A DNA stretch of 64,000 bases from an uncultured Alphaproteobacteria bacterium (GCA_944391505.1 CALXTV010000002.1:62001-126000); one strand, 5' to 3'. Counted from the stretch's first letter, positions 51,301 through 62,398 are shown. Notes: generated from the sequence alone by a model not told the origin. Made by a program: numbers and translations.

Positions 51301-52716
51301 TCAGTACACAGCAGGTTCAAAACCACCGCCTATTGCCTTGTAATAGGCAATGATATTTTGATAAATCGCACCGTTACCGGCGGCCAGTTCGTTCTGCGCC
51401 TGCAGAAGTTTTTGTTCGGCATCGAGCAAATCACCGAACTCTATCAATCCCTGACGGTATTTCGCCAGCGTATATTTATGGACGTACCGCATATTTTCTT
51501 CCGCCTTATAATCGGCCTGATTTTTCCGGTATTCATTCTGTACGGCGGTCATGCTGTCCTTAATTTCGCCGACGGCGGTTAATACCGTCTGTTTATACAG
51601 TTCAACATATTCGGCCTTGGTTTCCTTTTGCAACTCAACGTTATTAACCAGTTCGCCCCAATGAAAAACGGGCAGCGTCAGTGCCGGCGACCAGCTAAAC
51701 GCTTCGCTTGACGGCGTGAACAACTGCGTGCCGCGAATGGACTGATAGCCGAACATGGCCGAAACGCTTATGTCTGGGAACAGCGCGGCGACCGCCTGTC
51801 CGATTTTGGCATTCTGCGCAATCAACTGCTGCTCGGCGGCACGGACATCCGGACGGGCGCGAACAACCCGGGAGGGAATGTTGAACATGGCGTCGATGTC
51901 AAAGTCAAAACGGCGGGAAACCAAATTATCGGTCACAGGTTCCAGTTTTACCGACAAATGTCCGGGGAGAACACCGGTCAATATGGCCAGGGCATTGGAC
52001 GAAGCCGAAATCTGCTGCTCCAACGCCGGAATCAGACTTTGCGTCGTTTCTACGGCATAATAGGCCTGATTGAGCGCAATATCGTCGGTCAGACCGGCAC
52101 GATATTTTTCGGCGACCAGCTCGGCAATATCCTGCTGCAGCCGCAGATTTTCGCGGGAAATGCGAAGTTGTTCCTGAGCCGTACGCAAACCAATGTAAGT
52201 ATCGGCTATTTCGGCCACCAGCGACACCCGGACATTGTCCAAATCTGCCGCAGCAGCCTTGAACAAAGCCTGTGCCGCCTCGCTCTGCCGTCGTCCGCCG
52301 CCCCAAATGTCCAGCTCCCAGCTTGCGTCAAGACCGGTCTGATAATAGTTGTTTTTTAATTCATAACCGATGTTTTTGCCGGGTTTGTCATATTTAAAGG
52401 CGCCGGAAGCGTTAAGAACCGGAAGGTAATCGGCTTTGGCAATGTTCAGGCTGGCTCTGGCTTCGCGCAGCCGGCGTATGGCCGCGGCAACGTTCGGACT
52501 GTCTCGCAGACCGCAGGCAATCAGATAATTGAGCGTCTGATCATTAAACTGCCGGTACCAATCGGAGGGAATAACCCGCCCGGTCGTATCTTTGAGGCCG
52601 AGCGAATCGGCAATCTGTTTTTCGGGCAGAAAACCGGGCGCTCGGTAGTCGGGTCCGACCGTACAGGACGACAACAATATCATGGACGAAAACACAAGCA
52701 GGCTATTTTTTCTCAT
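51301..52716 (-). CDS. Outer-membrane factor lipoprotein of an RND pump (OprM/NodT family)
   Basis: The ATG at 52716 has GGAGG 8 nt upstream and gives 471 residues, starting with a lipobox (ILLSSC). Two TolC-like repeats are visible ([40 protein letters not shown]). It forms the outer-membrane channel of a tripartite efflux system. It overlaps the RND gene by 14 nt. Confidence 0.92.
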   Translation of the reverse strand: MRKNSLLVFSSMILLSSCTVGPDYRAPGFLPEKQIADSLGLKDTTGRVIPSDWYRQFNDQTLNYLIACGLRDSPNVAAAIRRLREARASLNIAKADYLPVLNASGAFKYDKPGKNIGYELKNNYYQTGLDASWELDIWGGGRRQSEAAQALFKAAAADLDNVRVSLVAEIADTYIGLRTAQEQLRISRENLRLQQDIAELVAEKYRAGLTDDIALNQAYYAVETTQSLIPALEQQISASSNALAILTGVLPGHLSVKLEPVTDNLVSRRFDFDIDAMFNIPSRVVRARPDVRAAEQQLIAQNAKIGQAVAALFPDISVSAMFGYQSIRGTQLFTPSSEAFSWSPALTLPVFHWGELVNNVELQKETKAEYVELYKQTVLTAVGEIKDSMTAVQNEYRKNQADYKAEENMRYVHKYTLAKYRQGLIEFGDLLDAEQKLLQAQNELAAGNGAIYQNIIAYYKAIGGGFEPAVY

Positions 52717-55700
52717 TTTTCTTGCCTCCGTTTTTCCGGTCATTTTTCTTGACCGTGGTTTCGCCGGGAGCCGAGAGTTTCGGTTCTATCCGAACCGGGG
52801 GCGTTCGGTCGCCGGTTTCCGCCGACACTTTTTCTGCGGCGGCCGTTCCGTGTCCGCCCCATTCCTTCAGCGTTTCAAACAAGGCAAAAAGAGCCGGAAT
52901 AAAAATGATACCGACAAAAGTTGCCGCTATCATACCGAAGAAAACCGACGTACCGATGGCTATCTGGCTGGAAGCTCCGGCGCCCGTGGCAACAATCATC
53001 GGGAAAACACCCAGAATAAAGGTCAATGCCGTCATCAGCACGGCGCGGAATCTTTCGCCGGCGCCTTTTTGAGCCGCATCAAGGATTGAATCGCCGCTTT
53101 CCCTGTAGGCCTTGGTAAACTCGACAATCAGGATTGCGTTTTTTGCCGCCAGACCAATCAGCATAATCAGTCCGAGTTGAGCGTAAATGCTCAGCGCTTG
53201 ACTCATCAGGTGCAGACCGACAAGAGCACCGAGAATGGCGAATACGGTTGAAAACATCACGGAAAAGGCCAGCATCCAGCTTTCGTACAAAGCAACCAGA
53301 AACAAATAGCAGAAAATCAGCGCCAGGACAATCAGAAAAGCGGCCAGGCCGGCGGCCTCAACTTCCTGTAAACTAAGGCCGGTCCAGGCAATCGAAAAGC
53401 CCTTGGGCAGAACTTCGTCCGCTATGGTGCGAATGCCGTCAATCGCGGTTCCGGTGCTGACGCCCGTTTTGCTCTGGGCGGTAATCGAGGCGTCGGTATA
53501 CTGGTTGTAGCGATAGATTATTTTCGGTGAAATCGTGGTTCTGACATCGGCAAAACTTTTGACTTTAATCAGCGTCCCGTCTTTGGACGGTACATAGAGG
53601 TTTTCGACATTTTCCACGCTGCGGCGATAGGCAAAATCGGCCTGGATAATCACTTTGTTTATCTGACCCGAGAGCGTGATGTTGTTGACATAGCGCGAAC
53701 CGAGATTGTTTTGCAGAGCCTCAAACAGGTTGGCAACGGGAATATTGTATGACTCAAGCTTGGTGCGGTCTATGTCGAGATAAATATGCGGCGTATCGGC
53801 CGTAAAAGTGGAAAAGGCATAAGACAAATCCGGCGAAGCATTCAGGCGGCCGAGAAAATCACCCATAACCCGGTACAAATCCGACGGCGTAAAGTTGGCA
53901 TTGGTCGCCAGAAGTTCCAGCGACAGGCCGCTGCTTTTGCCGATGCCGGGAATGGACGGCGGCGCAAAGAAATTGACTTCGGCACCGGGCGTCCGGCCGA
54001 ATTCTGCCATCAGTTCGTCGGTAATTGCTTCAATGGAAAGATTTTTGCTTTTGCGTTTTGACCACTCGTCCAAACCGACAACGCCGAAAGCGACGTTTTC
54101 GCCACCGCCGCCGAGCATGGAATAGCCGGCAACGGTAATGAAATAGCTGACGCCGTCGATTTTCAGCGCCCGTTCGGCAATGTCCGCCATTACCTCGTTG
54201 GTTTTATTAATGCTTGAAGTATCGCTCAACTGTACGTTGGCAAAGATAATGCCCTGATCTTCTTCCGGCAGGAACGAGGTCGGCGTTATCATGAAACCAA
54301 ACCCGATAACGGCAATGGTTCCCAGCGTTACCGCCGCCGTGGTTTTTAGTCTGCTTGAGAAAAAACCGACAGTCGTCAGATAATGTTTTTTGAAAAAATC
54401 TATAGTCTCGTCAAACCATTTGAAAAAACCATGCGGCTGCGTTTCATGACTGCCGCGAAGGAATATGGCACAAAGCGACGGGCTGAGCGTGAGGGCATTG
54501 AAGGCAGAAAAGACAATGGCCGTGGCAATGGTAACCGCAAACTGCTGATAGATTTTTCCGGTAATGCCGGCCATAAGACCGACCGGGATAAAAATGGAAA
54601 GCAGCACAAAAGTTGTTGCAATAATCGCACTGCCAATCTGCTGCATGGCCTTAACCGAGGCCGCGTGAGCATCCATACTTTCATAAACCATGAGATACTG
54701 CACGCGCTCGACAACGATAATCGCATCGTCCACGACCAATCCGATGGCCAGAATCATGGCAAAAAGCGTCAGAATGTTAATATCAAAGCCCAAAAGATAA
54801 ATAACCGCAAAAGTGGCTATCAGCGAAACCGGAATGGTTATCAGCGGGATAAGCGTGGTTTTGAACTTTTGCAAAAAAACGTATGTAACAAGCACAACCA
54901 GTGAAAAGGTTATGACCAGCGTTTCGACAATGCTGGCAATCGAGGCGCGGACGTAGTCGGTCGAATCGTAGGCAACCCGGAACTCCATGTCGGCCGGAAA
55001 ACTCTTGCTAAGTTCTTCAATCTCGGCGCGCACGCGTTTCATGATGTCCAGCGAATTGGAGTTCGGGGTTTGGCTGAGGCCGATAATAACCGCCGGCGCG
55101 TTGTCAAAATGCGCATTCATGTTATAGGTATCGGCGCCAAGCTCAATACGCGCGACGTCGCTGAGGCGGACGATGCCGCCGTCCCTGTCGGTTGCCACGA
55201 CAATTTGTTCAAAGTCGTCGACCGTATTGAGCAGGCCTTTGGCCGTCAGAGACAGAACCAAAGCCGTATCTCCGGCACTCGGTGCGGCACCGATCTGGCC
55301 GACCGAAGCCTGAATATTTTGCGAAGAAATGGCGTTGACGATATCCGCGCTGCTCAACCCCAGCGCGGCAAGCCGGTCGCTGTTGAGCCAGACGCGCATG
55401 CTATATTGCGGTCCGTAGACGGAAACATCGCCGACACCGTCAACGCGTGCCAGCGGATTTTGAATGTCGGTATAGGCAAAGTTGCTGAGGTAGAGATCGT
55501 TGTAGGTATTGTTCGGCGAACGCAGAACCAAAAGACCGAGGATATTGGACATCTGGGTTTTGACGTCGATACCTTCCTGCTGAACCACTGCCGGCAGTTG
55601 CGACATGACCTGCGACAAACGGTTTTGCACTTTGACCTGAGCGATATCGGGATCCGTGCCGACGTCAAAGGTTATGGTCAGGGTATATGAGCCGTTGTCA

Positions 55701-55951
55701 TCGGAGGAAGAAGACATATACAGCATATTCTCCACGCCGTTAATCTGGTTTTCTATCGGCACGGCCACCGTATCTACCAAAACCTGGGCACTGGCGCCGG
55801 GATAGGTGGTAGAGACGACAATCTGCGGCGGCGTAATCTGGGGATACTGCGAAATCGGCAAGACCGCAATCGCCAGCAGACCGAGCAAAATCATCATGAC
55901 GGAGATGACGCCGGCAAAACGCGGACGGTCAATAAAATATTCGGAAAACAT
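52703..55951 (-). CDS. RND multidrug efflux transporter (AcrB/MexB type, HAE1)
   Basis: This proton-driven inner-membrane pump takes hydrophobic drugs from the periplasm and inner leaflet. The 1082-residue protein has twelve membrane helices, two large periplasmic domains and the charged relay pair in helix 4 ([19 protein letters not shown]). The C-terminus is a charged Lys-rich tail. It begins one nucleotide before the adaptor stop and ends inside the outer-membrane channel gene. Confidence 0.95.
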   Translation of the reverse strand: MFSEYFIDRPRFAGVISVMMILLGLLAIAVLPISQYPQITPPQIVVSTTYPGASAQVLVDTVAVPIENQINGVENMLYMSSSSDDNGSYTLTITFDVGTDPDIAQVKVQNRLSQVMSQLPAVVQQEGIDVKTQMSNILGLLVLRSPNNTYNDLYLSNFAYTDIQNPLARVDGVGDVSVYGPQYSMRVWLNSDRLAALGLSSADIVNAISSQNIQASVGQIGAAPSAGDTALVLSLTAKGLLNTVDDFEQIVVATDRDGGIVRLSDVARIELGADTYNMNAHFDNAPAVIIGLSQTPNSNSLDIMKRVRAEIEELSKSFPADMEFRVAYDSTDYVRASIASIVETLVITFSLVVLVTYVFLQKFKTTLIPLITIPVSLIATFAVIYLLGFDINILTLFAMILAIGLVVDDAIIVVERVQYLMVYESMDAHAASVKAMQQIGSAIIATTFVLLSIFIPVGLMAGITGKIYQQFAVTIATAIVFSAFNALTLSPSLCAIFLRGSHETQPHGFFKWFDETIDFFKKHYLTTVGFFSSRLKTTAAVTLGTIAVIGFGFMITPTSFLPEEDQGIIFANVQLSDTSSINKTNEVMADIAERALKIDGVSYFITVAGYSMLGGGGENVAFGVVGLDEWSKRKSKNLSIEAITDELMAEFGRTPGAEVNFFAPPSIPGIGKSSGLSLELLATNANFTPSDLYRVMGDFLGRLNASPDLSYAFSTFTADTPHIYLDIDRTKLESYNIPVANLFEALQNNLGSRYVNNITLSGQINKVIIQADFAYRRSVENVENLYVPSKDGTLIKVKSFADVRTTISPKIIYRYNQYTDASITAQSKTGVSTGTAIDGIRTIADEVLPKGFSIAWTGLSLQEVEAAGLAAFLIVLALIFCYLFLVALYESWMLAFSVMFSTVFAILGALVGLHLMSQALSIYAQLGLIMLIGLAAKNAILIVEFTKAYRESGDSILDAAQKGAGERFRAVLMTALTFILGVFPMIVATGAGASSQIAIGTSVFFGMIAATFVGIIFIPALFALFETLKEWGGHGTAAAEKVSAETGDRTPPVRIEPKLSAPGETTVKKNDRKNGGKKNEKK

Positions 55952-57096
55952 TATTTCTCCTCCTGCGCGTCATCTGCGGCCACAACTTTGATTTTCTGAT
56001 CTTTGCGAATGATCTCCACTTTGTCCAGAACAATGCGGTCGCCCTGCCGGAATCCGTTGCGCACCAGATAACTTCCGCCGACCACGGCAACGACGTCAAC
56101 CTTGACCTTGTCGAGACGGCTGCCGTTGACGACATAAACATAGCTGCCGTCCGGGGTCAGCGTAACCAGTTCCTGCTTTATCAAAATGCCATCGGTATAT
56201 TTCTTTTCAATCAGCACATCGACATACGCATTGGCAACCAGGGTTTTGTCTTCGTTGGCAAAATCGGCATAAACTGCAATGGAATTGGTGTTGCGGTTGA
56301 TTTGGTTGTCGGCGAAACGATAAGTTCCCGGCTGTTCAAAGATACGTCCGTCCGCCAGCCGGAGCCTGATTTTTTCACCGGCAAAAAGGCTGCCCTTGCC
56401 GACCTCCTCCAGATAATCCTTGTCGGTTATCGAAAATACGACCCGTATCGGATTATACTGAATAATGCTCAGCAGCGGTTGTTCCGACGGCGCAACATAA
56501 TCGCCCCTGGTCAGCGATACATTGCCGACAATTCCTGAAATCGGCGCCTGTATAATCGTATAATCATAATTGACTTTTGCCAGTTCATGATTGGCTTCGG
56601 CATTGGCCAACTGTGCTTCGGCCGAGAGGTAAGAGGCTTTGGCGTTGTCAATCTCGGTTTTGGAAACGGCTTTGGCGCCGGCATTGCGAATACGCCGATA
56701 ATAGACCTGCGCGTTGTTAAAATTGGCTTTTGCTTCCAAAACCTGAGCCGCTGCGGAATCAAGTTTTGCCTTGTATTCGTTCTGACGAATGACAACCAGA
56801 GTATCGCCGGCGGCAACTTCCTGCCCGCCTTCGACATAAATATCCTCAAGAAAGCCGCTGATATAGGGCATGACTTCCACATCGTTAATCGGCGTGACAT
56901 AGCCGATATAGCTTTTTTCGACCGTCACGTCCTGCGGCCGCAGCGGCGCGGTATGCAATACCAGTTCGTTTCCGCTTCCGGCCGCAGCTTTATGCGAGGG
57001 GCCGGGCCTGAGCCAAAACCAACCGGCGGCAACTGCGACGGCAAGCAAAAGCATCAGCCATATGCCGTGTGTTTTCTTTTCTTCCCCGTATTCCAT
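55951..57096 (-). CDS. RND periplasmic adaptor (AcrA/MexA type)
   Basis: The adaptor bridges the RND pump and the outer-membrane channel. The ATG at 57096, with GAGGGG 10 nt upstream, gives 381 residues. An N-terminal anchor is followed by the hairpin domain ([20 protein letters not shown]-type helices at about 115-170), lipoyl halves ([20 protein letters not shown]) and beta-barrel domains. No TetR regulator is next to the operon. Confidence 0.93.
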   Translation of the reverse strand: MEYGEEKKTHGIWLMLLLAVAVAAGWFWLRPGPSHKAAAGSGNELVLHTAPLRPQDVTVEKSYIGYVTPINDVEVMPYISGFLEDIYVEGGQEVAAGDTLVVIRQNEYKAKLDSAAAQVLEAKANFNNAQVYYRRIRNAGAKAVSKTEIDNAKASYLSAEAQLANAEANHELAKVNYDYTIIQAPISGIVGNVSLTRGDYVAPSEQPLLSIIQYNPIRVVFSITDKDYLEEVGKGSLFAGEKIRLRLADGRIFEQPGTYRFADNQINRNTNSIAVYADFANEDKTLVANAYVDVLIEKKYTDGILIKQELVTLTPDGSYVYVVNGSRLDKVKVDVVAVVGGSYLVRNGFRQGDRIVLDKVEIIRKDQKIKVVAADDAQEEK

Positions 57097-57271
57097 ATTT
57101 TTACAACCCCTCAACTTTATGTTTAAGCTCAAAGTTTAAATAAGTGGCAATCATGTGCTTTCAAGAAGCCGGCACGCATTTTTGTATGCCAGCAACGGAT
57201 ATGGGGATAAATGCGGGAATTTGAAGATTTTTCTTTGCGGACGGCAAAAATGATAGTAAAGTCGAAGATAA

Positions 57272-58498
57272 ATGTCTGTGGCAGACAAACTGCCGTATTG
57301 GATTATGCTTGAAGAGGATATTTTACGAAAAATGGTCAAAGGAACAGAAAACAAACCGGTTGTTTTGCAGGTGCTACCCGAACTTGAAATGGGCGGCGTT
57401 GAAATCGGCACGGTTGAAATTGCCGGCGGCCTGCAGAAAAAAGGCATTAAAAATTTTGTCGCCTCGCAGGGCGGGCGTCTGGTTTATGACCTGGAAAAAA
57501 TCAAGGTCGAGCATTTGACGCTGCCGCTGAAAACAAAAAACATTTTCAAAATGCGCAAAAACGCCGACAAGCTGGCGCAGTTTATCAGGGAAAACGGCAT
57601 TAACATCGTGCATGCCCGTTCACGCGCACCGGCCTGGAGCGCATATTGGGCGGCGAAGAAAGCCGGGGTTCATTTTATGACCACTTTTCACGGCACTTAC
57701 GGCCTTGGTCCCTGGGGTTTGAAAAAGCTCTATAACCGGGTCATGACTTACGGCGAGCGCGTTATTGCCATTTCGGAACACATCAAACGCCACATTCTGG
57801 CTAATTATAAAATTTCGGAAGACAAAATCCGGCTGGTGCACCGCTGCGTCAACACCGAAAAATTTTCGCCGGAAATAGTCACGCCGGAAAGAATGATTAA
57901 CACGGTGCGGGACTACAATATTCCCGACGACAAAAAAGTTTTGCTGCTCGGCGGCCGGATTACCCGGTGGAAAGGGCAGCATCTGCTGGTGGAGGCTTTG
58001 TCTAAGGTCAAAAACCAGAATTATTATTGTATTATTGCCGGCGACGAACAGGGGCGCGAAGATTACGTAAAAGAGCTTAAGGGGCTGATTGCCAAATATA
58101 AACTGGAAGATCGCGTGGCTATCTTCGGCAAAGTGCTGGATATGCCGGCACTGATGATGGTTTCCAACGTTATCCTGTCTACGGCAATTGAACCGGAAGC
58201 TTTCGGACGTATCGCCATTGAAGGACAGGCAATGGGCAAAATCGTCGTTGCCTCCAACCACGGCGGTTCGCTGGACAGCGTCATCGACGGCAAAACAGGA
58301 CGACTCTTTTACAACAACAACGCCGCTTCTTTGGCCGAAGCCATCGACTGGGCATTGTCTCTTTCCGAAGAGGAAGAAGAAAAAATTGCCAAAGCGGCGA
58401 TCAAAAACGTAAAAGACAACTTCACAAAAGAAATTATGTGTGATAAAACTATCAAGGTTTATGAGGAGCTTATGGCTTCGGATAAACTGAAAGATTAA
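57272..58498 (+). CDS. Glycosyltransferase family 4 (GT-B) protein
   Basis: The 408-residue protein has a GT-B fold pattern. An N-terminal acceptor domain (VLPELEMGGVEIGTVEIAGG) is followed by the C-terminal nucleotide-sugar domain with LLGGRITRWKGQHLLVEALS and the conserved E(x7)E motif EPEAFGRIAIEGQA. It probably adds a sugar to lipopolysaccharide or another surface glycan. Alternative starts at 57305 and 57332 cannot be excluded because no start has a strong SD. Confidence 0.85.
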   Translation: MSVADKLPYWIMLEEDILRKMVKGTENKPVVLQVLPELEMGGVEIGTVEIAGGLQKKGIKNFVASQGGRLVYDLEKIKVEHLTLPLKTKNIFKMRKNADKLAQFIRENGINIVHARSRAPAWSAYWAAKKAGVHFMTTFHGTYGLGPWGLKKLYNRVMTYGERVIAISEHIKRHILANYKISEDKIRLVHRCVNTEKFSPEIVTPERMINTVRDYNIPDDKKVLLLGGRITRWKGQHLLVEALSKVKNQNYYCIIAGDEQGREDYVKELKGLIAKYKLEDRVAIFGKVLDMPALMMVSNVILSTAIEPEAFGRIAIEGQAMGKIVVASNHGGSLDSVIDGKTGRLFYNNNAASLAEAIDWALSLSEEEEEKIAKAAIKNVKDNFTKEIMCDKTIKVYEELMASDKLKD

Positions 58499-58521
58499 TT
58501 TAACAAAAGGAAAATTTTAAA

Positions 58522-60453
58522 ATGGTTGCGATAAAATTACCTGACGGTAGTATTTTAGAGATGGAAAGCGGGGTCAACGGATTTGACGTCGCGAACAAGA
58601 TTAGTCCAAACCTGGCCAAAGCTGCTTTGGCAATCACCGTAAACGGCAAAACACAGGATTTAAGCACTCCCATCACTACCGACGCAACCGTGACCATCAT
58701 CACCGGTAAGGACAAGGAAGGTCTTCACATCCTGCGCCACTCCTGCTCGCACGTTATGGCTCAGGCGGTTAAGGAGCTGTGGCCAGATGTTCAGGTTACC
58801 ATCGGCCCGGCCATTGAAAACGGCTTTTATTATGACTTTGCGCGCAAAGAGCCTTTTACGACCGAGGACTTTGAAAAAATCGAGGCAAAAATGCACGAAA
58901 TCGTCAAACGTGACGAGAAACTCGAGCGTATTGTCATGCCGCGCGACGAAGCAATTAAATTCTTTAAAGATTTGGGCGAGCATTATAAAGCCGAGATTAT
59001 CGAGGATCTGCCGGAAGGCGAAACAATTTCACTGTATCGTCAGGGCTCGTTTACGGATCTCTGCCGCGGCCCGCACGTTCCGTCCACCGGCAAAATCGGC
59101 GATGCTTTCAAACTGATGAAGGTTGCCGGTGCATACTGGCGCGGCGACTCCACCAAGGAAATGCTGCAGCGCATTTATGCAACGGCCTGGGCGGACAAAA
59201 AAGACCTCAAAGCCTATCTGGAAATGCTGGAAGAGGCCGAAAAACGCGACCACCGCAAACTCGGCCGCGAGATGGATTTGTTCCACTTTGAACCGGAATA
59301 TGCGCCGGGTGCGGTTTTCTGGCATGACAAGGGCTACAAGATTTACCGCAAGCTGATTGAATATATGCGCAATCGTCAGGAGCATAACGGTTATATCGAA
59401 ATTGCCACACCGCGCATTATGGACCGCGTTCTGTGGGAGATTTCCGGTCACTGGGACAAATACGGCGCGCACAACTATTCCGGCAAAACCGAAGACAACA
59501 AGCAGTTCTGCGTCAAACCGATGAACTGCCCGGGCGGCCTGCTGGTTTACAAGCAGGGTATCAAATCGTATCGCGATTTGCCGCTGCGCGTGGCTGAGTT
59601 CGGCATGGTTAACCGTTATGAGGCTTCCGGTTCGCTGATGGGGCTGATGCGCGTTCGCGAGTTTACGCAAGACGATGCCCATATTTTCTGCACGCCGGAA
59701 CAGATGGAAGAAGAATGTGTCAAGACCATCAAGCTGATTTTGGACATTTACAAAGACTTCGGCTTTGAAGACGTCAAGATTTATCTGTCGACACGTCCGG
59801 ACAGCATTTACCGTATAGGCTCCGACGAAATCTGGGACATTTCGGAGAAAGCCCTGGCCAATGCTCTGGAGCATAACGGGTATAAATATGAAATCAACGA
59901 AGGCGAAGGTGCGTTCTACGGGCCGAAGCTGGAATTTATTCTGCGCGACGCCATCGGCCGCGAGTGGCAGTGCGGTACCGTTCAGATGGATATGAACCTG
60001 CCGCAGCGCTTTGACATATCTTATATCGGCGAAGACGGCGAAAAACATCAGCCGGTTATGCTGCATCGCGCGTTGTTCGGTTCGATTGAGCGCTTCCTCG
60101 GCATTCTGATTGAAAACCATGCCGGCAAACTGCCCTTGTGGCTGTCGCCGGAACAGGTTGTGGTCTGCCCGATTGTCAGCGATATTGACGATTATGCCGA
60201 AGAAGTTACCAAAAAACTGCAAGAAGCAGGCTTGTATGCCAAATCGGATCTGCGGAACGAAAAAATCAACTACAAGGTACGCGAACATTCGTTGGCCAAG
60301 ATTCCGGTTATTGCCGTTGTCGGCGCCAAAGAAAAAGAGAACGGTACGGTTACCGTCCGCCGCCTTGGTTCCGAAAAGCAGGAGACGGTTAAGCTTGATG
60401 ACTTTATCGTTGCTTTGGTCAAAGAGGCACAGATGCCGCATTTGCACGAATAA
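58522..60453 (+). CDS. thrS: Threonine-tRNA ligase ThrRS
   Basis: ThrRS charges tRNA-Thr. The 643-residue protein has the N-terminal TGS domain (about 1-61), an editing domain with the HxxxH-type motif (HILRHSCSHVMAQ), the class II core with zinc ligand Cys in KPMNCPGG and the motif 3 region, and the anticodon-binding domain. It starts 23 nt after the glycosyltransferase and is followed by a strong terminator, not by infC. Confidence 0.97.
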   Translation: MVAIKLPDGSILEMESGVNGFDVANKISPNLAKAALAITVNGKTQDLSTPITTDATVTIITGKDKEGLHILRHSCSHVMAQAVKELWPDVQVTIGPAIENGFYYDFARKEPFTTEDFEKIEAKMHEIVKRDEKLERIVMPRDEAIKFFKDLGEHYKAEIIEDLPEGETISLYRQGSFTDLCRGPHVPSTGKIGDAFKLMKVAGAYWRGDSTKEMLQRIYATAWADKKDLKAYLEMLEEAEKRDHRKLGREMDLFHFEPEYAPGAVFWHDKGYKIYRKLIEYMRNRQEHNGYIEIATPRIMDRVLWEISGHWDKYGAHNYSGKTEDNKQFCVKPMNCPGGLLVYKQGIKSYRDLPLRVAEFGMVNRYEASGSLMGLMRVREFTQDDAHIFCTPEQMEEECVKTIKLILDIYKDFGFEDVKIYLSTRPDSIYRIGSDEIWDISEKALANALEHNGYKYEINEGEGAFYGPKLEFILRDAIGREWQCGTVQMDMNLPQRFDISYIGEDGEKHQPVMLHRALFGSIERFLGILIENHAGKLPLWLSPEQVVVCPIVSDIDDYAEEVTKKLQEAGLYAKSDLRNEKINYKVREHSLAKIPVIAVVGAKEKENGTVTVRRLGSEKQETVKLDDFIVALVKEAQMPHLHE

Positions 60454-60466
60454 GCATTATGCGCTT

Positions 60467-60497
60467 AAAACCCCGCCAAAACGGCGGGGTTTTTTGG
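60467..60497. terminator. Bidirectional terminator between thrS and HTH gene 2
   Basis: AAAACCCCGCC and GGCGGGGTTTT form an 11-bp stem, followed by T residues on the plus strand and, on the minus strand, by TTTTAAG. Confidence 0.93.
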
Positions 60498-60532
60498 TGC
60501 GTTCCAAACTCGGAAAATTGATATACGAAATC

Positions 60533-60772
60533 TTACTCTTCCAGGCTGACCCGGATTTTCTTTCCATAATAACCGCAGAGCCGGAAAAGCTTAAAAATAT
60601 CGGCGCAGTTTCCCCTCTCCAGACTATCGATTATCCAGCACGGCACGCCGGTTTTCTTTTCGACTCTTTTGATGCTTAAACGACGGCGCCGGCGCTCCTG
60701 CCAGAGAATTTGGCCGACATCTTTCAAAAACTCTTTTTTGATTTCTTTTTTGGACATTTGTTCCATCATCAT
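60533..60772 (-). CDS. Small HTH protein linked to structured RNA 2
   Basis: The ATG at 60772, first of three in-frame ATGs, matches the position of the module 1 start and has AAGGAG upstream. The 79-residue product has a basic helix and an XRE-like HTH: RRRRLSIKRVEKKTGVP (KTGVP at 40-44), then IIDSLERGNCADIF. It lacks the acidic tail of copy 1. The two proteins share L-S-x-K-x-V, K-T-G-V-P, I-D-x-L-E and a following DI, so they are homologues. Confidence 0.8.
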   Translation of the reverse strand: MMMEQMSKKEIKKEFLKDVGQILWQERRRRRLSIKRVEKKTGVPCWIIDSLERGNCADIFKLFRLCGYYGKKIRVSLEE

Positions 60773-60795
60773 GTTCAACTCCTTCAATGTTTTGT

Positions 60796-60976
60796 TAAAA
60801 CAAAACCGCCCTTTCGGTCAGAAAAGGCGGAGGATGTTGAAAGCTGCAAATAGACAGTGTGCTTATTCGTCCGCAGAAAGCGGCTTATATCGCACCATCC
60901 TCCCTTGCAGGAGGTTATTTTTTCTATTTGAGGAGCTTTCATACTCCGCGGCCGGTCTAACCGTTTCCGACTGCAG
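60796..60976 (-). ncRNA. Conserved structured leader RNA, copy 2 (unrecognised class)
   Basis: The same stem as in copy 1 forms with different sequence. P1 pairs 60944-60949 with 60827-60832 (identical to copy 1). P2 is GAAAGCT/AGCTTTC (60934-60940 with 60839-60845), and P3 is CAAATAGA/TCTATTTG (60923-60930 with 60847-60854). P3 differs from copy 1 at most positions but still pairs perfectly. Inner hairpins are at 60899-60914 and 60871-60883, followed by the identical ACGAATAAG. The hairpin at 60806-60830 overlaps the P1 arm, as in copy 1. Confidence 0.75.
60806..60830 (-). terminator. Terminator-like hairpin of RNA element 2
   Basis: CCGCCTTTT, loop CTGACCG and AAAGGGCGG form a 9-pair stem (one U-G pair) followed by TTTTGTTTT on the minus strand, the same tail as copy 1. 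Confidence 0.68.
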
Positions 60977-60981
60977 AGATG

Positions 60982-61009
60982 ATTATAAAAGCAGATTTCT
61001 ATTTTGCAA
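60982..61009 (-). promoter_or_regulatory. Promoter of RNA-HTH module 2
   Basis: On the minus strand TTGCAA (61009-61004), a 16-bp spacer and TATAAT (60987-60982). The -35, spacer length and the spacer start AATAGAAATC are the same as in module 1. Confidence 0.75.
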
Positions 61010-61037
61010 CGGCTTTTTTATAAGGGGACGCCCTTGA

Positions 61038-61155
61038 GCGCAAGCTGTTGCCAGCTTGACCGCACCACCGGCTGCTTTGAGAATCTTTGTTGAAACGCGC
61101 AAGCTGTTGCCAGCTTGACCGCACCACCGGCTGCTTTGAGAACCTTTGTTGAAAC
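61038..61155. repeat. 59-bp tandem repeat, two copies
   Basis: Two units of 59 bp (61038-61096 and 61097-61155) differ at one base. Each contains AAGCTG-TTGC-CAGCTT, a perfect 6-bp hairpin (7 bp with flanking bases). The unit length is not a multiple of three, so it is not a coding repeat. It lies between the Sel1-gene 3' end and the module 2 promoter. No gene is seen in the rest of 61010-61231. Confidence 0.9.
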
Positions 61156-61231
61156 GCGTTGCTTCCTGCGTGCATATCGTGAGGCCGTGCCTTGTGTCTG
61201 TGGATATAGCAAGATATAAAAAAACAAAAAA

Positions 61232-62389
61232 CTAAATACGTCCCCGATTTCGAACACTGACGTTTTTAAGGTTTTCGTCAATATAGCCGCGAATATTCTG
61301 GCCAAATGTCTGATTTATATAAGACGTCAGTTCCGAGGTTTTTTCCGTGTATTTTTCGGCTTCGGCCTGAGCCTGCAAGAGCTCTTCGATTTTCATCGTC
61401 TTTGCCAAAGCATCGCGTTTTTCGGCTGCTTTGGGTGCACCGCGAACCGCCGCAAGGTTAAACAAAATATGTGCGCGATAAACATCTTTCGGGTAAGCGG
61501 TTCCCAAAGCCAGAATATCGCCGAGTTCGGTCATGGCACCGACATGGCCCTGTTCGACCGCCAAGCGCAGAAATTTGACCGCATTGCCGTAGTTTTGCGT
61601 AATGCCATAACCTTTCAAATACATTTCTGCCAGCATATACTGCGCATCGGAATATCCGGCTTCGGCGGCGGAACGAATAAGCCGAACGGCTTTGCCATAG
61701 TCTTGCGGATAGACAAATCCGCGATAATACGCATAGCCAAGCATGAACTCGGCCGTCGGATTTCCTTTTTCCGCGGCCTTTTTGAACAGCTCCATGGCGG
61801 CACGGCTGTTTTTGCCGACGCTTGAACCGCTGAGATAGATAAAGGCCAGATTGACCGAGGCCTCAACATTGCCGAGCTTGGCCGCCCGGTCAAACAACGT
61901 GGCGGCTTTCAGATAATCTTTTTCCGTACCGATGCCGCTGTAGTAAAGGCTGCCGAGATTGTTGACGGCAACGCTGTCGTTTTGAGCCGCAGCCATGGAA
62001 TAATAGCGAAAAGCCTTGTTATAGTCGATTTCGACTCCCTCTTCGCCATATAAATACATATATCCCAGCGTAAGTTGCGCGTTAACATCGCCCTCCTCTG
62101 CCTGGCGGGTTATGCGCTGCACAAAAGACTCTTTTTTTTCATCGGGACGGGCATAAACTTTTTTGCTTTCTTTCTTTTTGGAAAAAGAAAAATTCATAAA
62201 AGAGAAAATGCCTTTATCGTCCTCTTCTTCGACTTTAGTTTCTTCTTCGGGTTCGCCGCGGTCAATGTTTTTGACCGTTTCGGTCAGGCTGAGCTGAGGC
62301 TTTTTCTGTCCGATATCCGGCACGGCCTGCGCCGCGGCGTTTTCGGCGGCCCAAAGCAATGATACCAGAAGCAAAACCAATTTGCGCAT
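61232..62389 (-). CDS. Secreted Sel1-repeat protein
   Basis: The 385-residue protein has a Sec signal peptide (MRKLVLLLVSLLWAAENAAA), a charged linker, and about six Sel1-type repeats from about residue 95 (AQLTLGYMYLYGEEGVEIDY, NLGSLYYSGIGTEKDYLKAA). Such repeats form alpha solenoids for protein binding, often in the envelope. It is 9 nt downstream of the truncated unknown gene, so the two are probably one operon. Confidence 0.85.
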   Translation of the reverse strand: MRKLVLLLVSLLWAAENAAAQAVPDIGQKKPQLSLTETVKNIDRGEPEEETKVEEEDDKGIFSFMNFSFSKKKESKKVYARPDEKKESFVQRITRQAEEGDVNAQLTLGYMYLYGEEGVEIDYNKAFRYYSMAAAQNDSVAVNNLGSLYYSGIGTEKDYLKAATLFDRAAKLGNVEASVNLAFIYLSGSSVGKNSRAAMELFKKAAEKGNPTAEFMLGYAYYRGFVYPQDYGKAVRLIRSAAEAGYSDAQYMLAEMYLKGYGITQNYGNAVKFLRLAVEQGHVGAMTELGDILALGTAYPKDVYRAHILFNLAAVRGAPKAAEKRDALAKTMKIEELLQAQAEAEKYTEKTSELTSYINQTFGQNIRGYIDENLKNVSVRNRGRI

Positions 62390-62398
62390 TAATCCTCC

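Noticed and set aside
59029-60447. A 472-codon open frame on the minus strand opposite thrS
   Set aside because: thrS on the plus strand is unmistakable along its full length; the antisense frame is a by-product of its codon use and has no SD or family motif.
61038-61155. CRISPR-like repeats
   Set aside because: Only two directly adjacent units without spacers and no cas genes.
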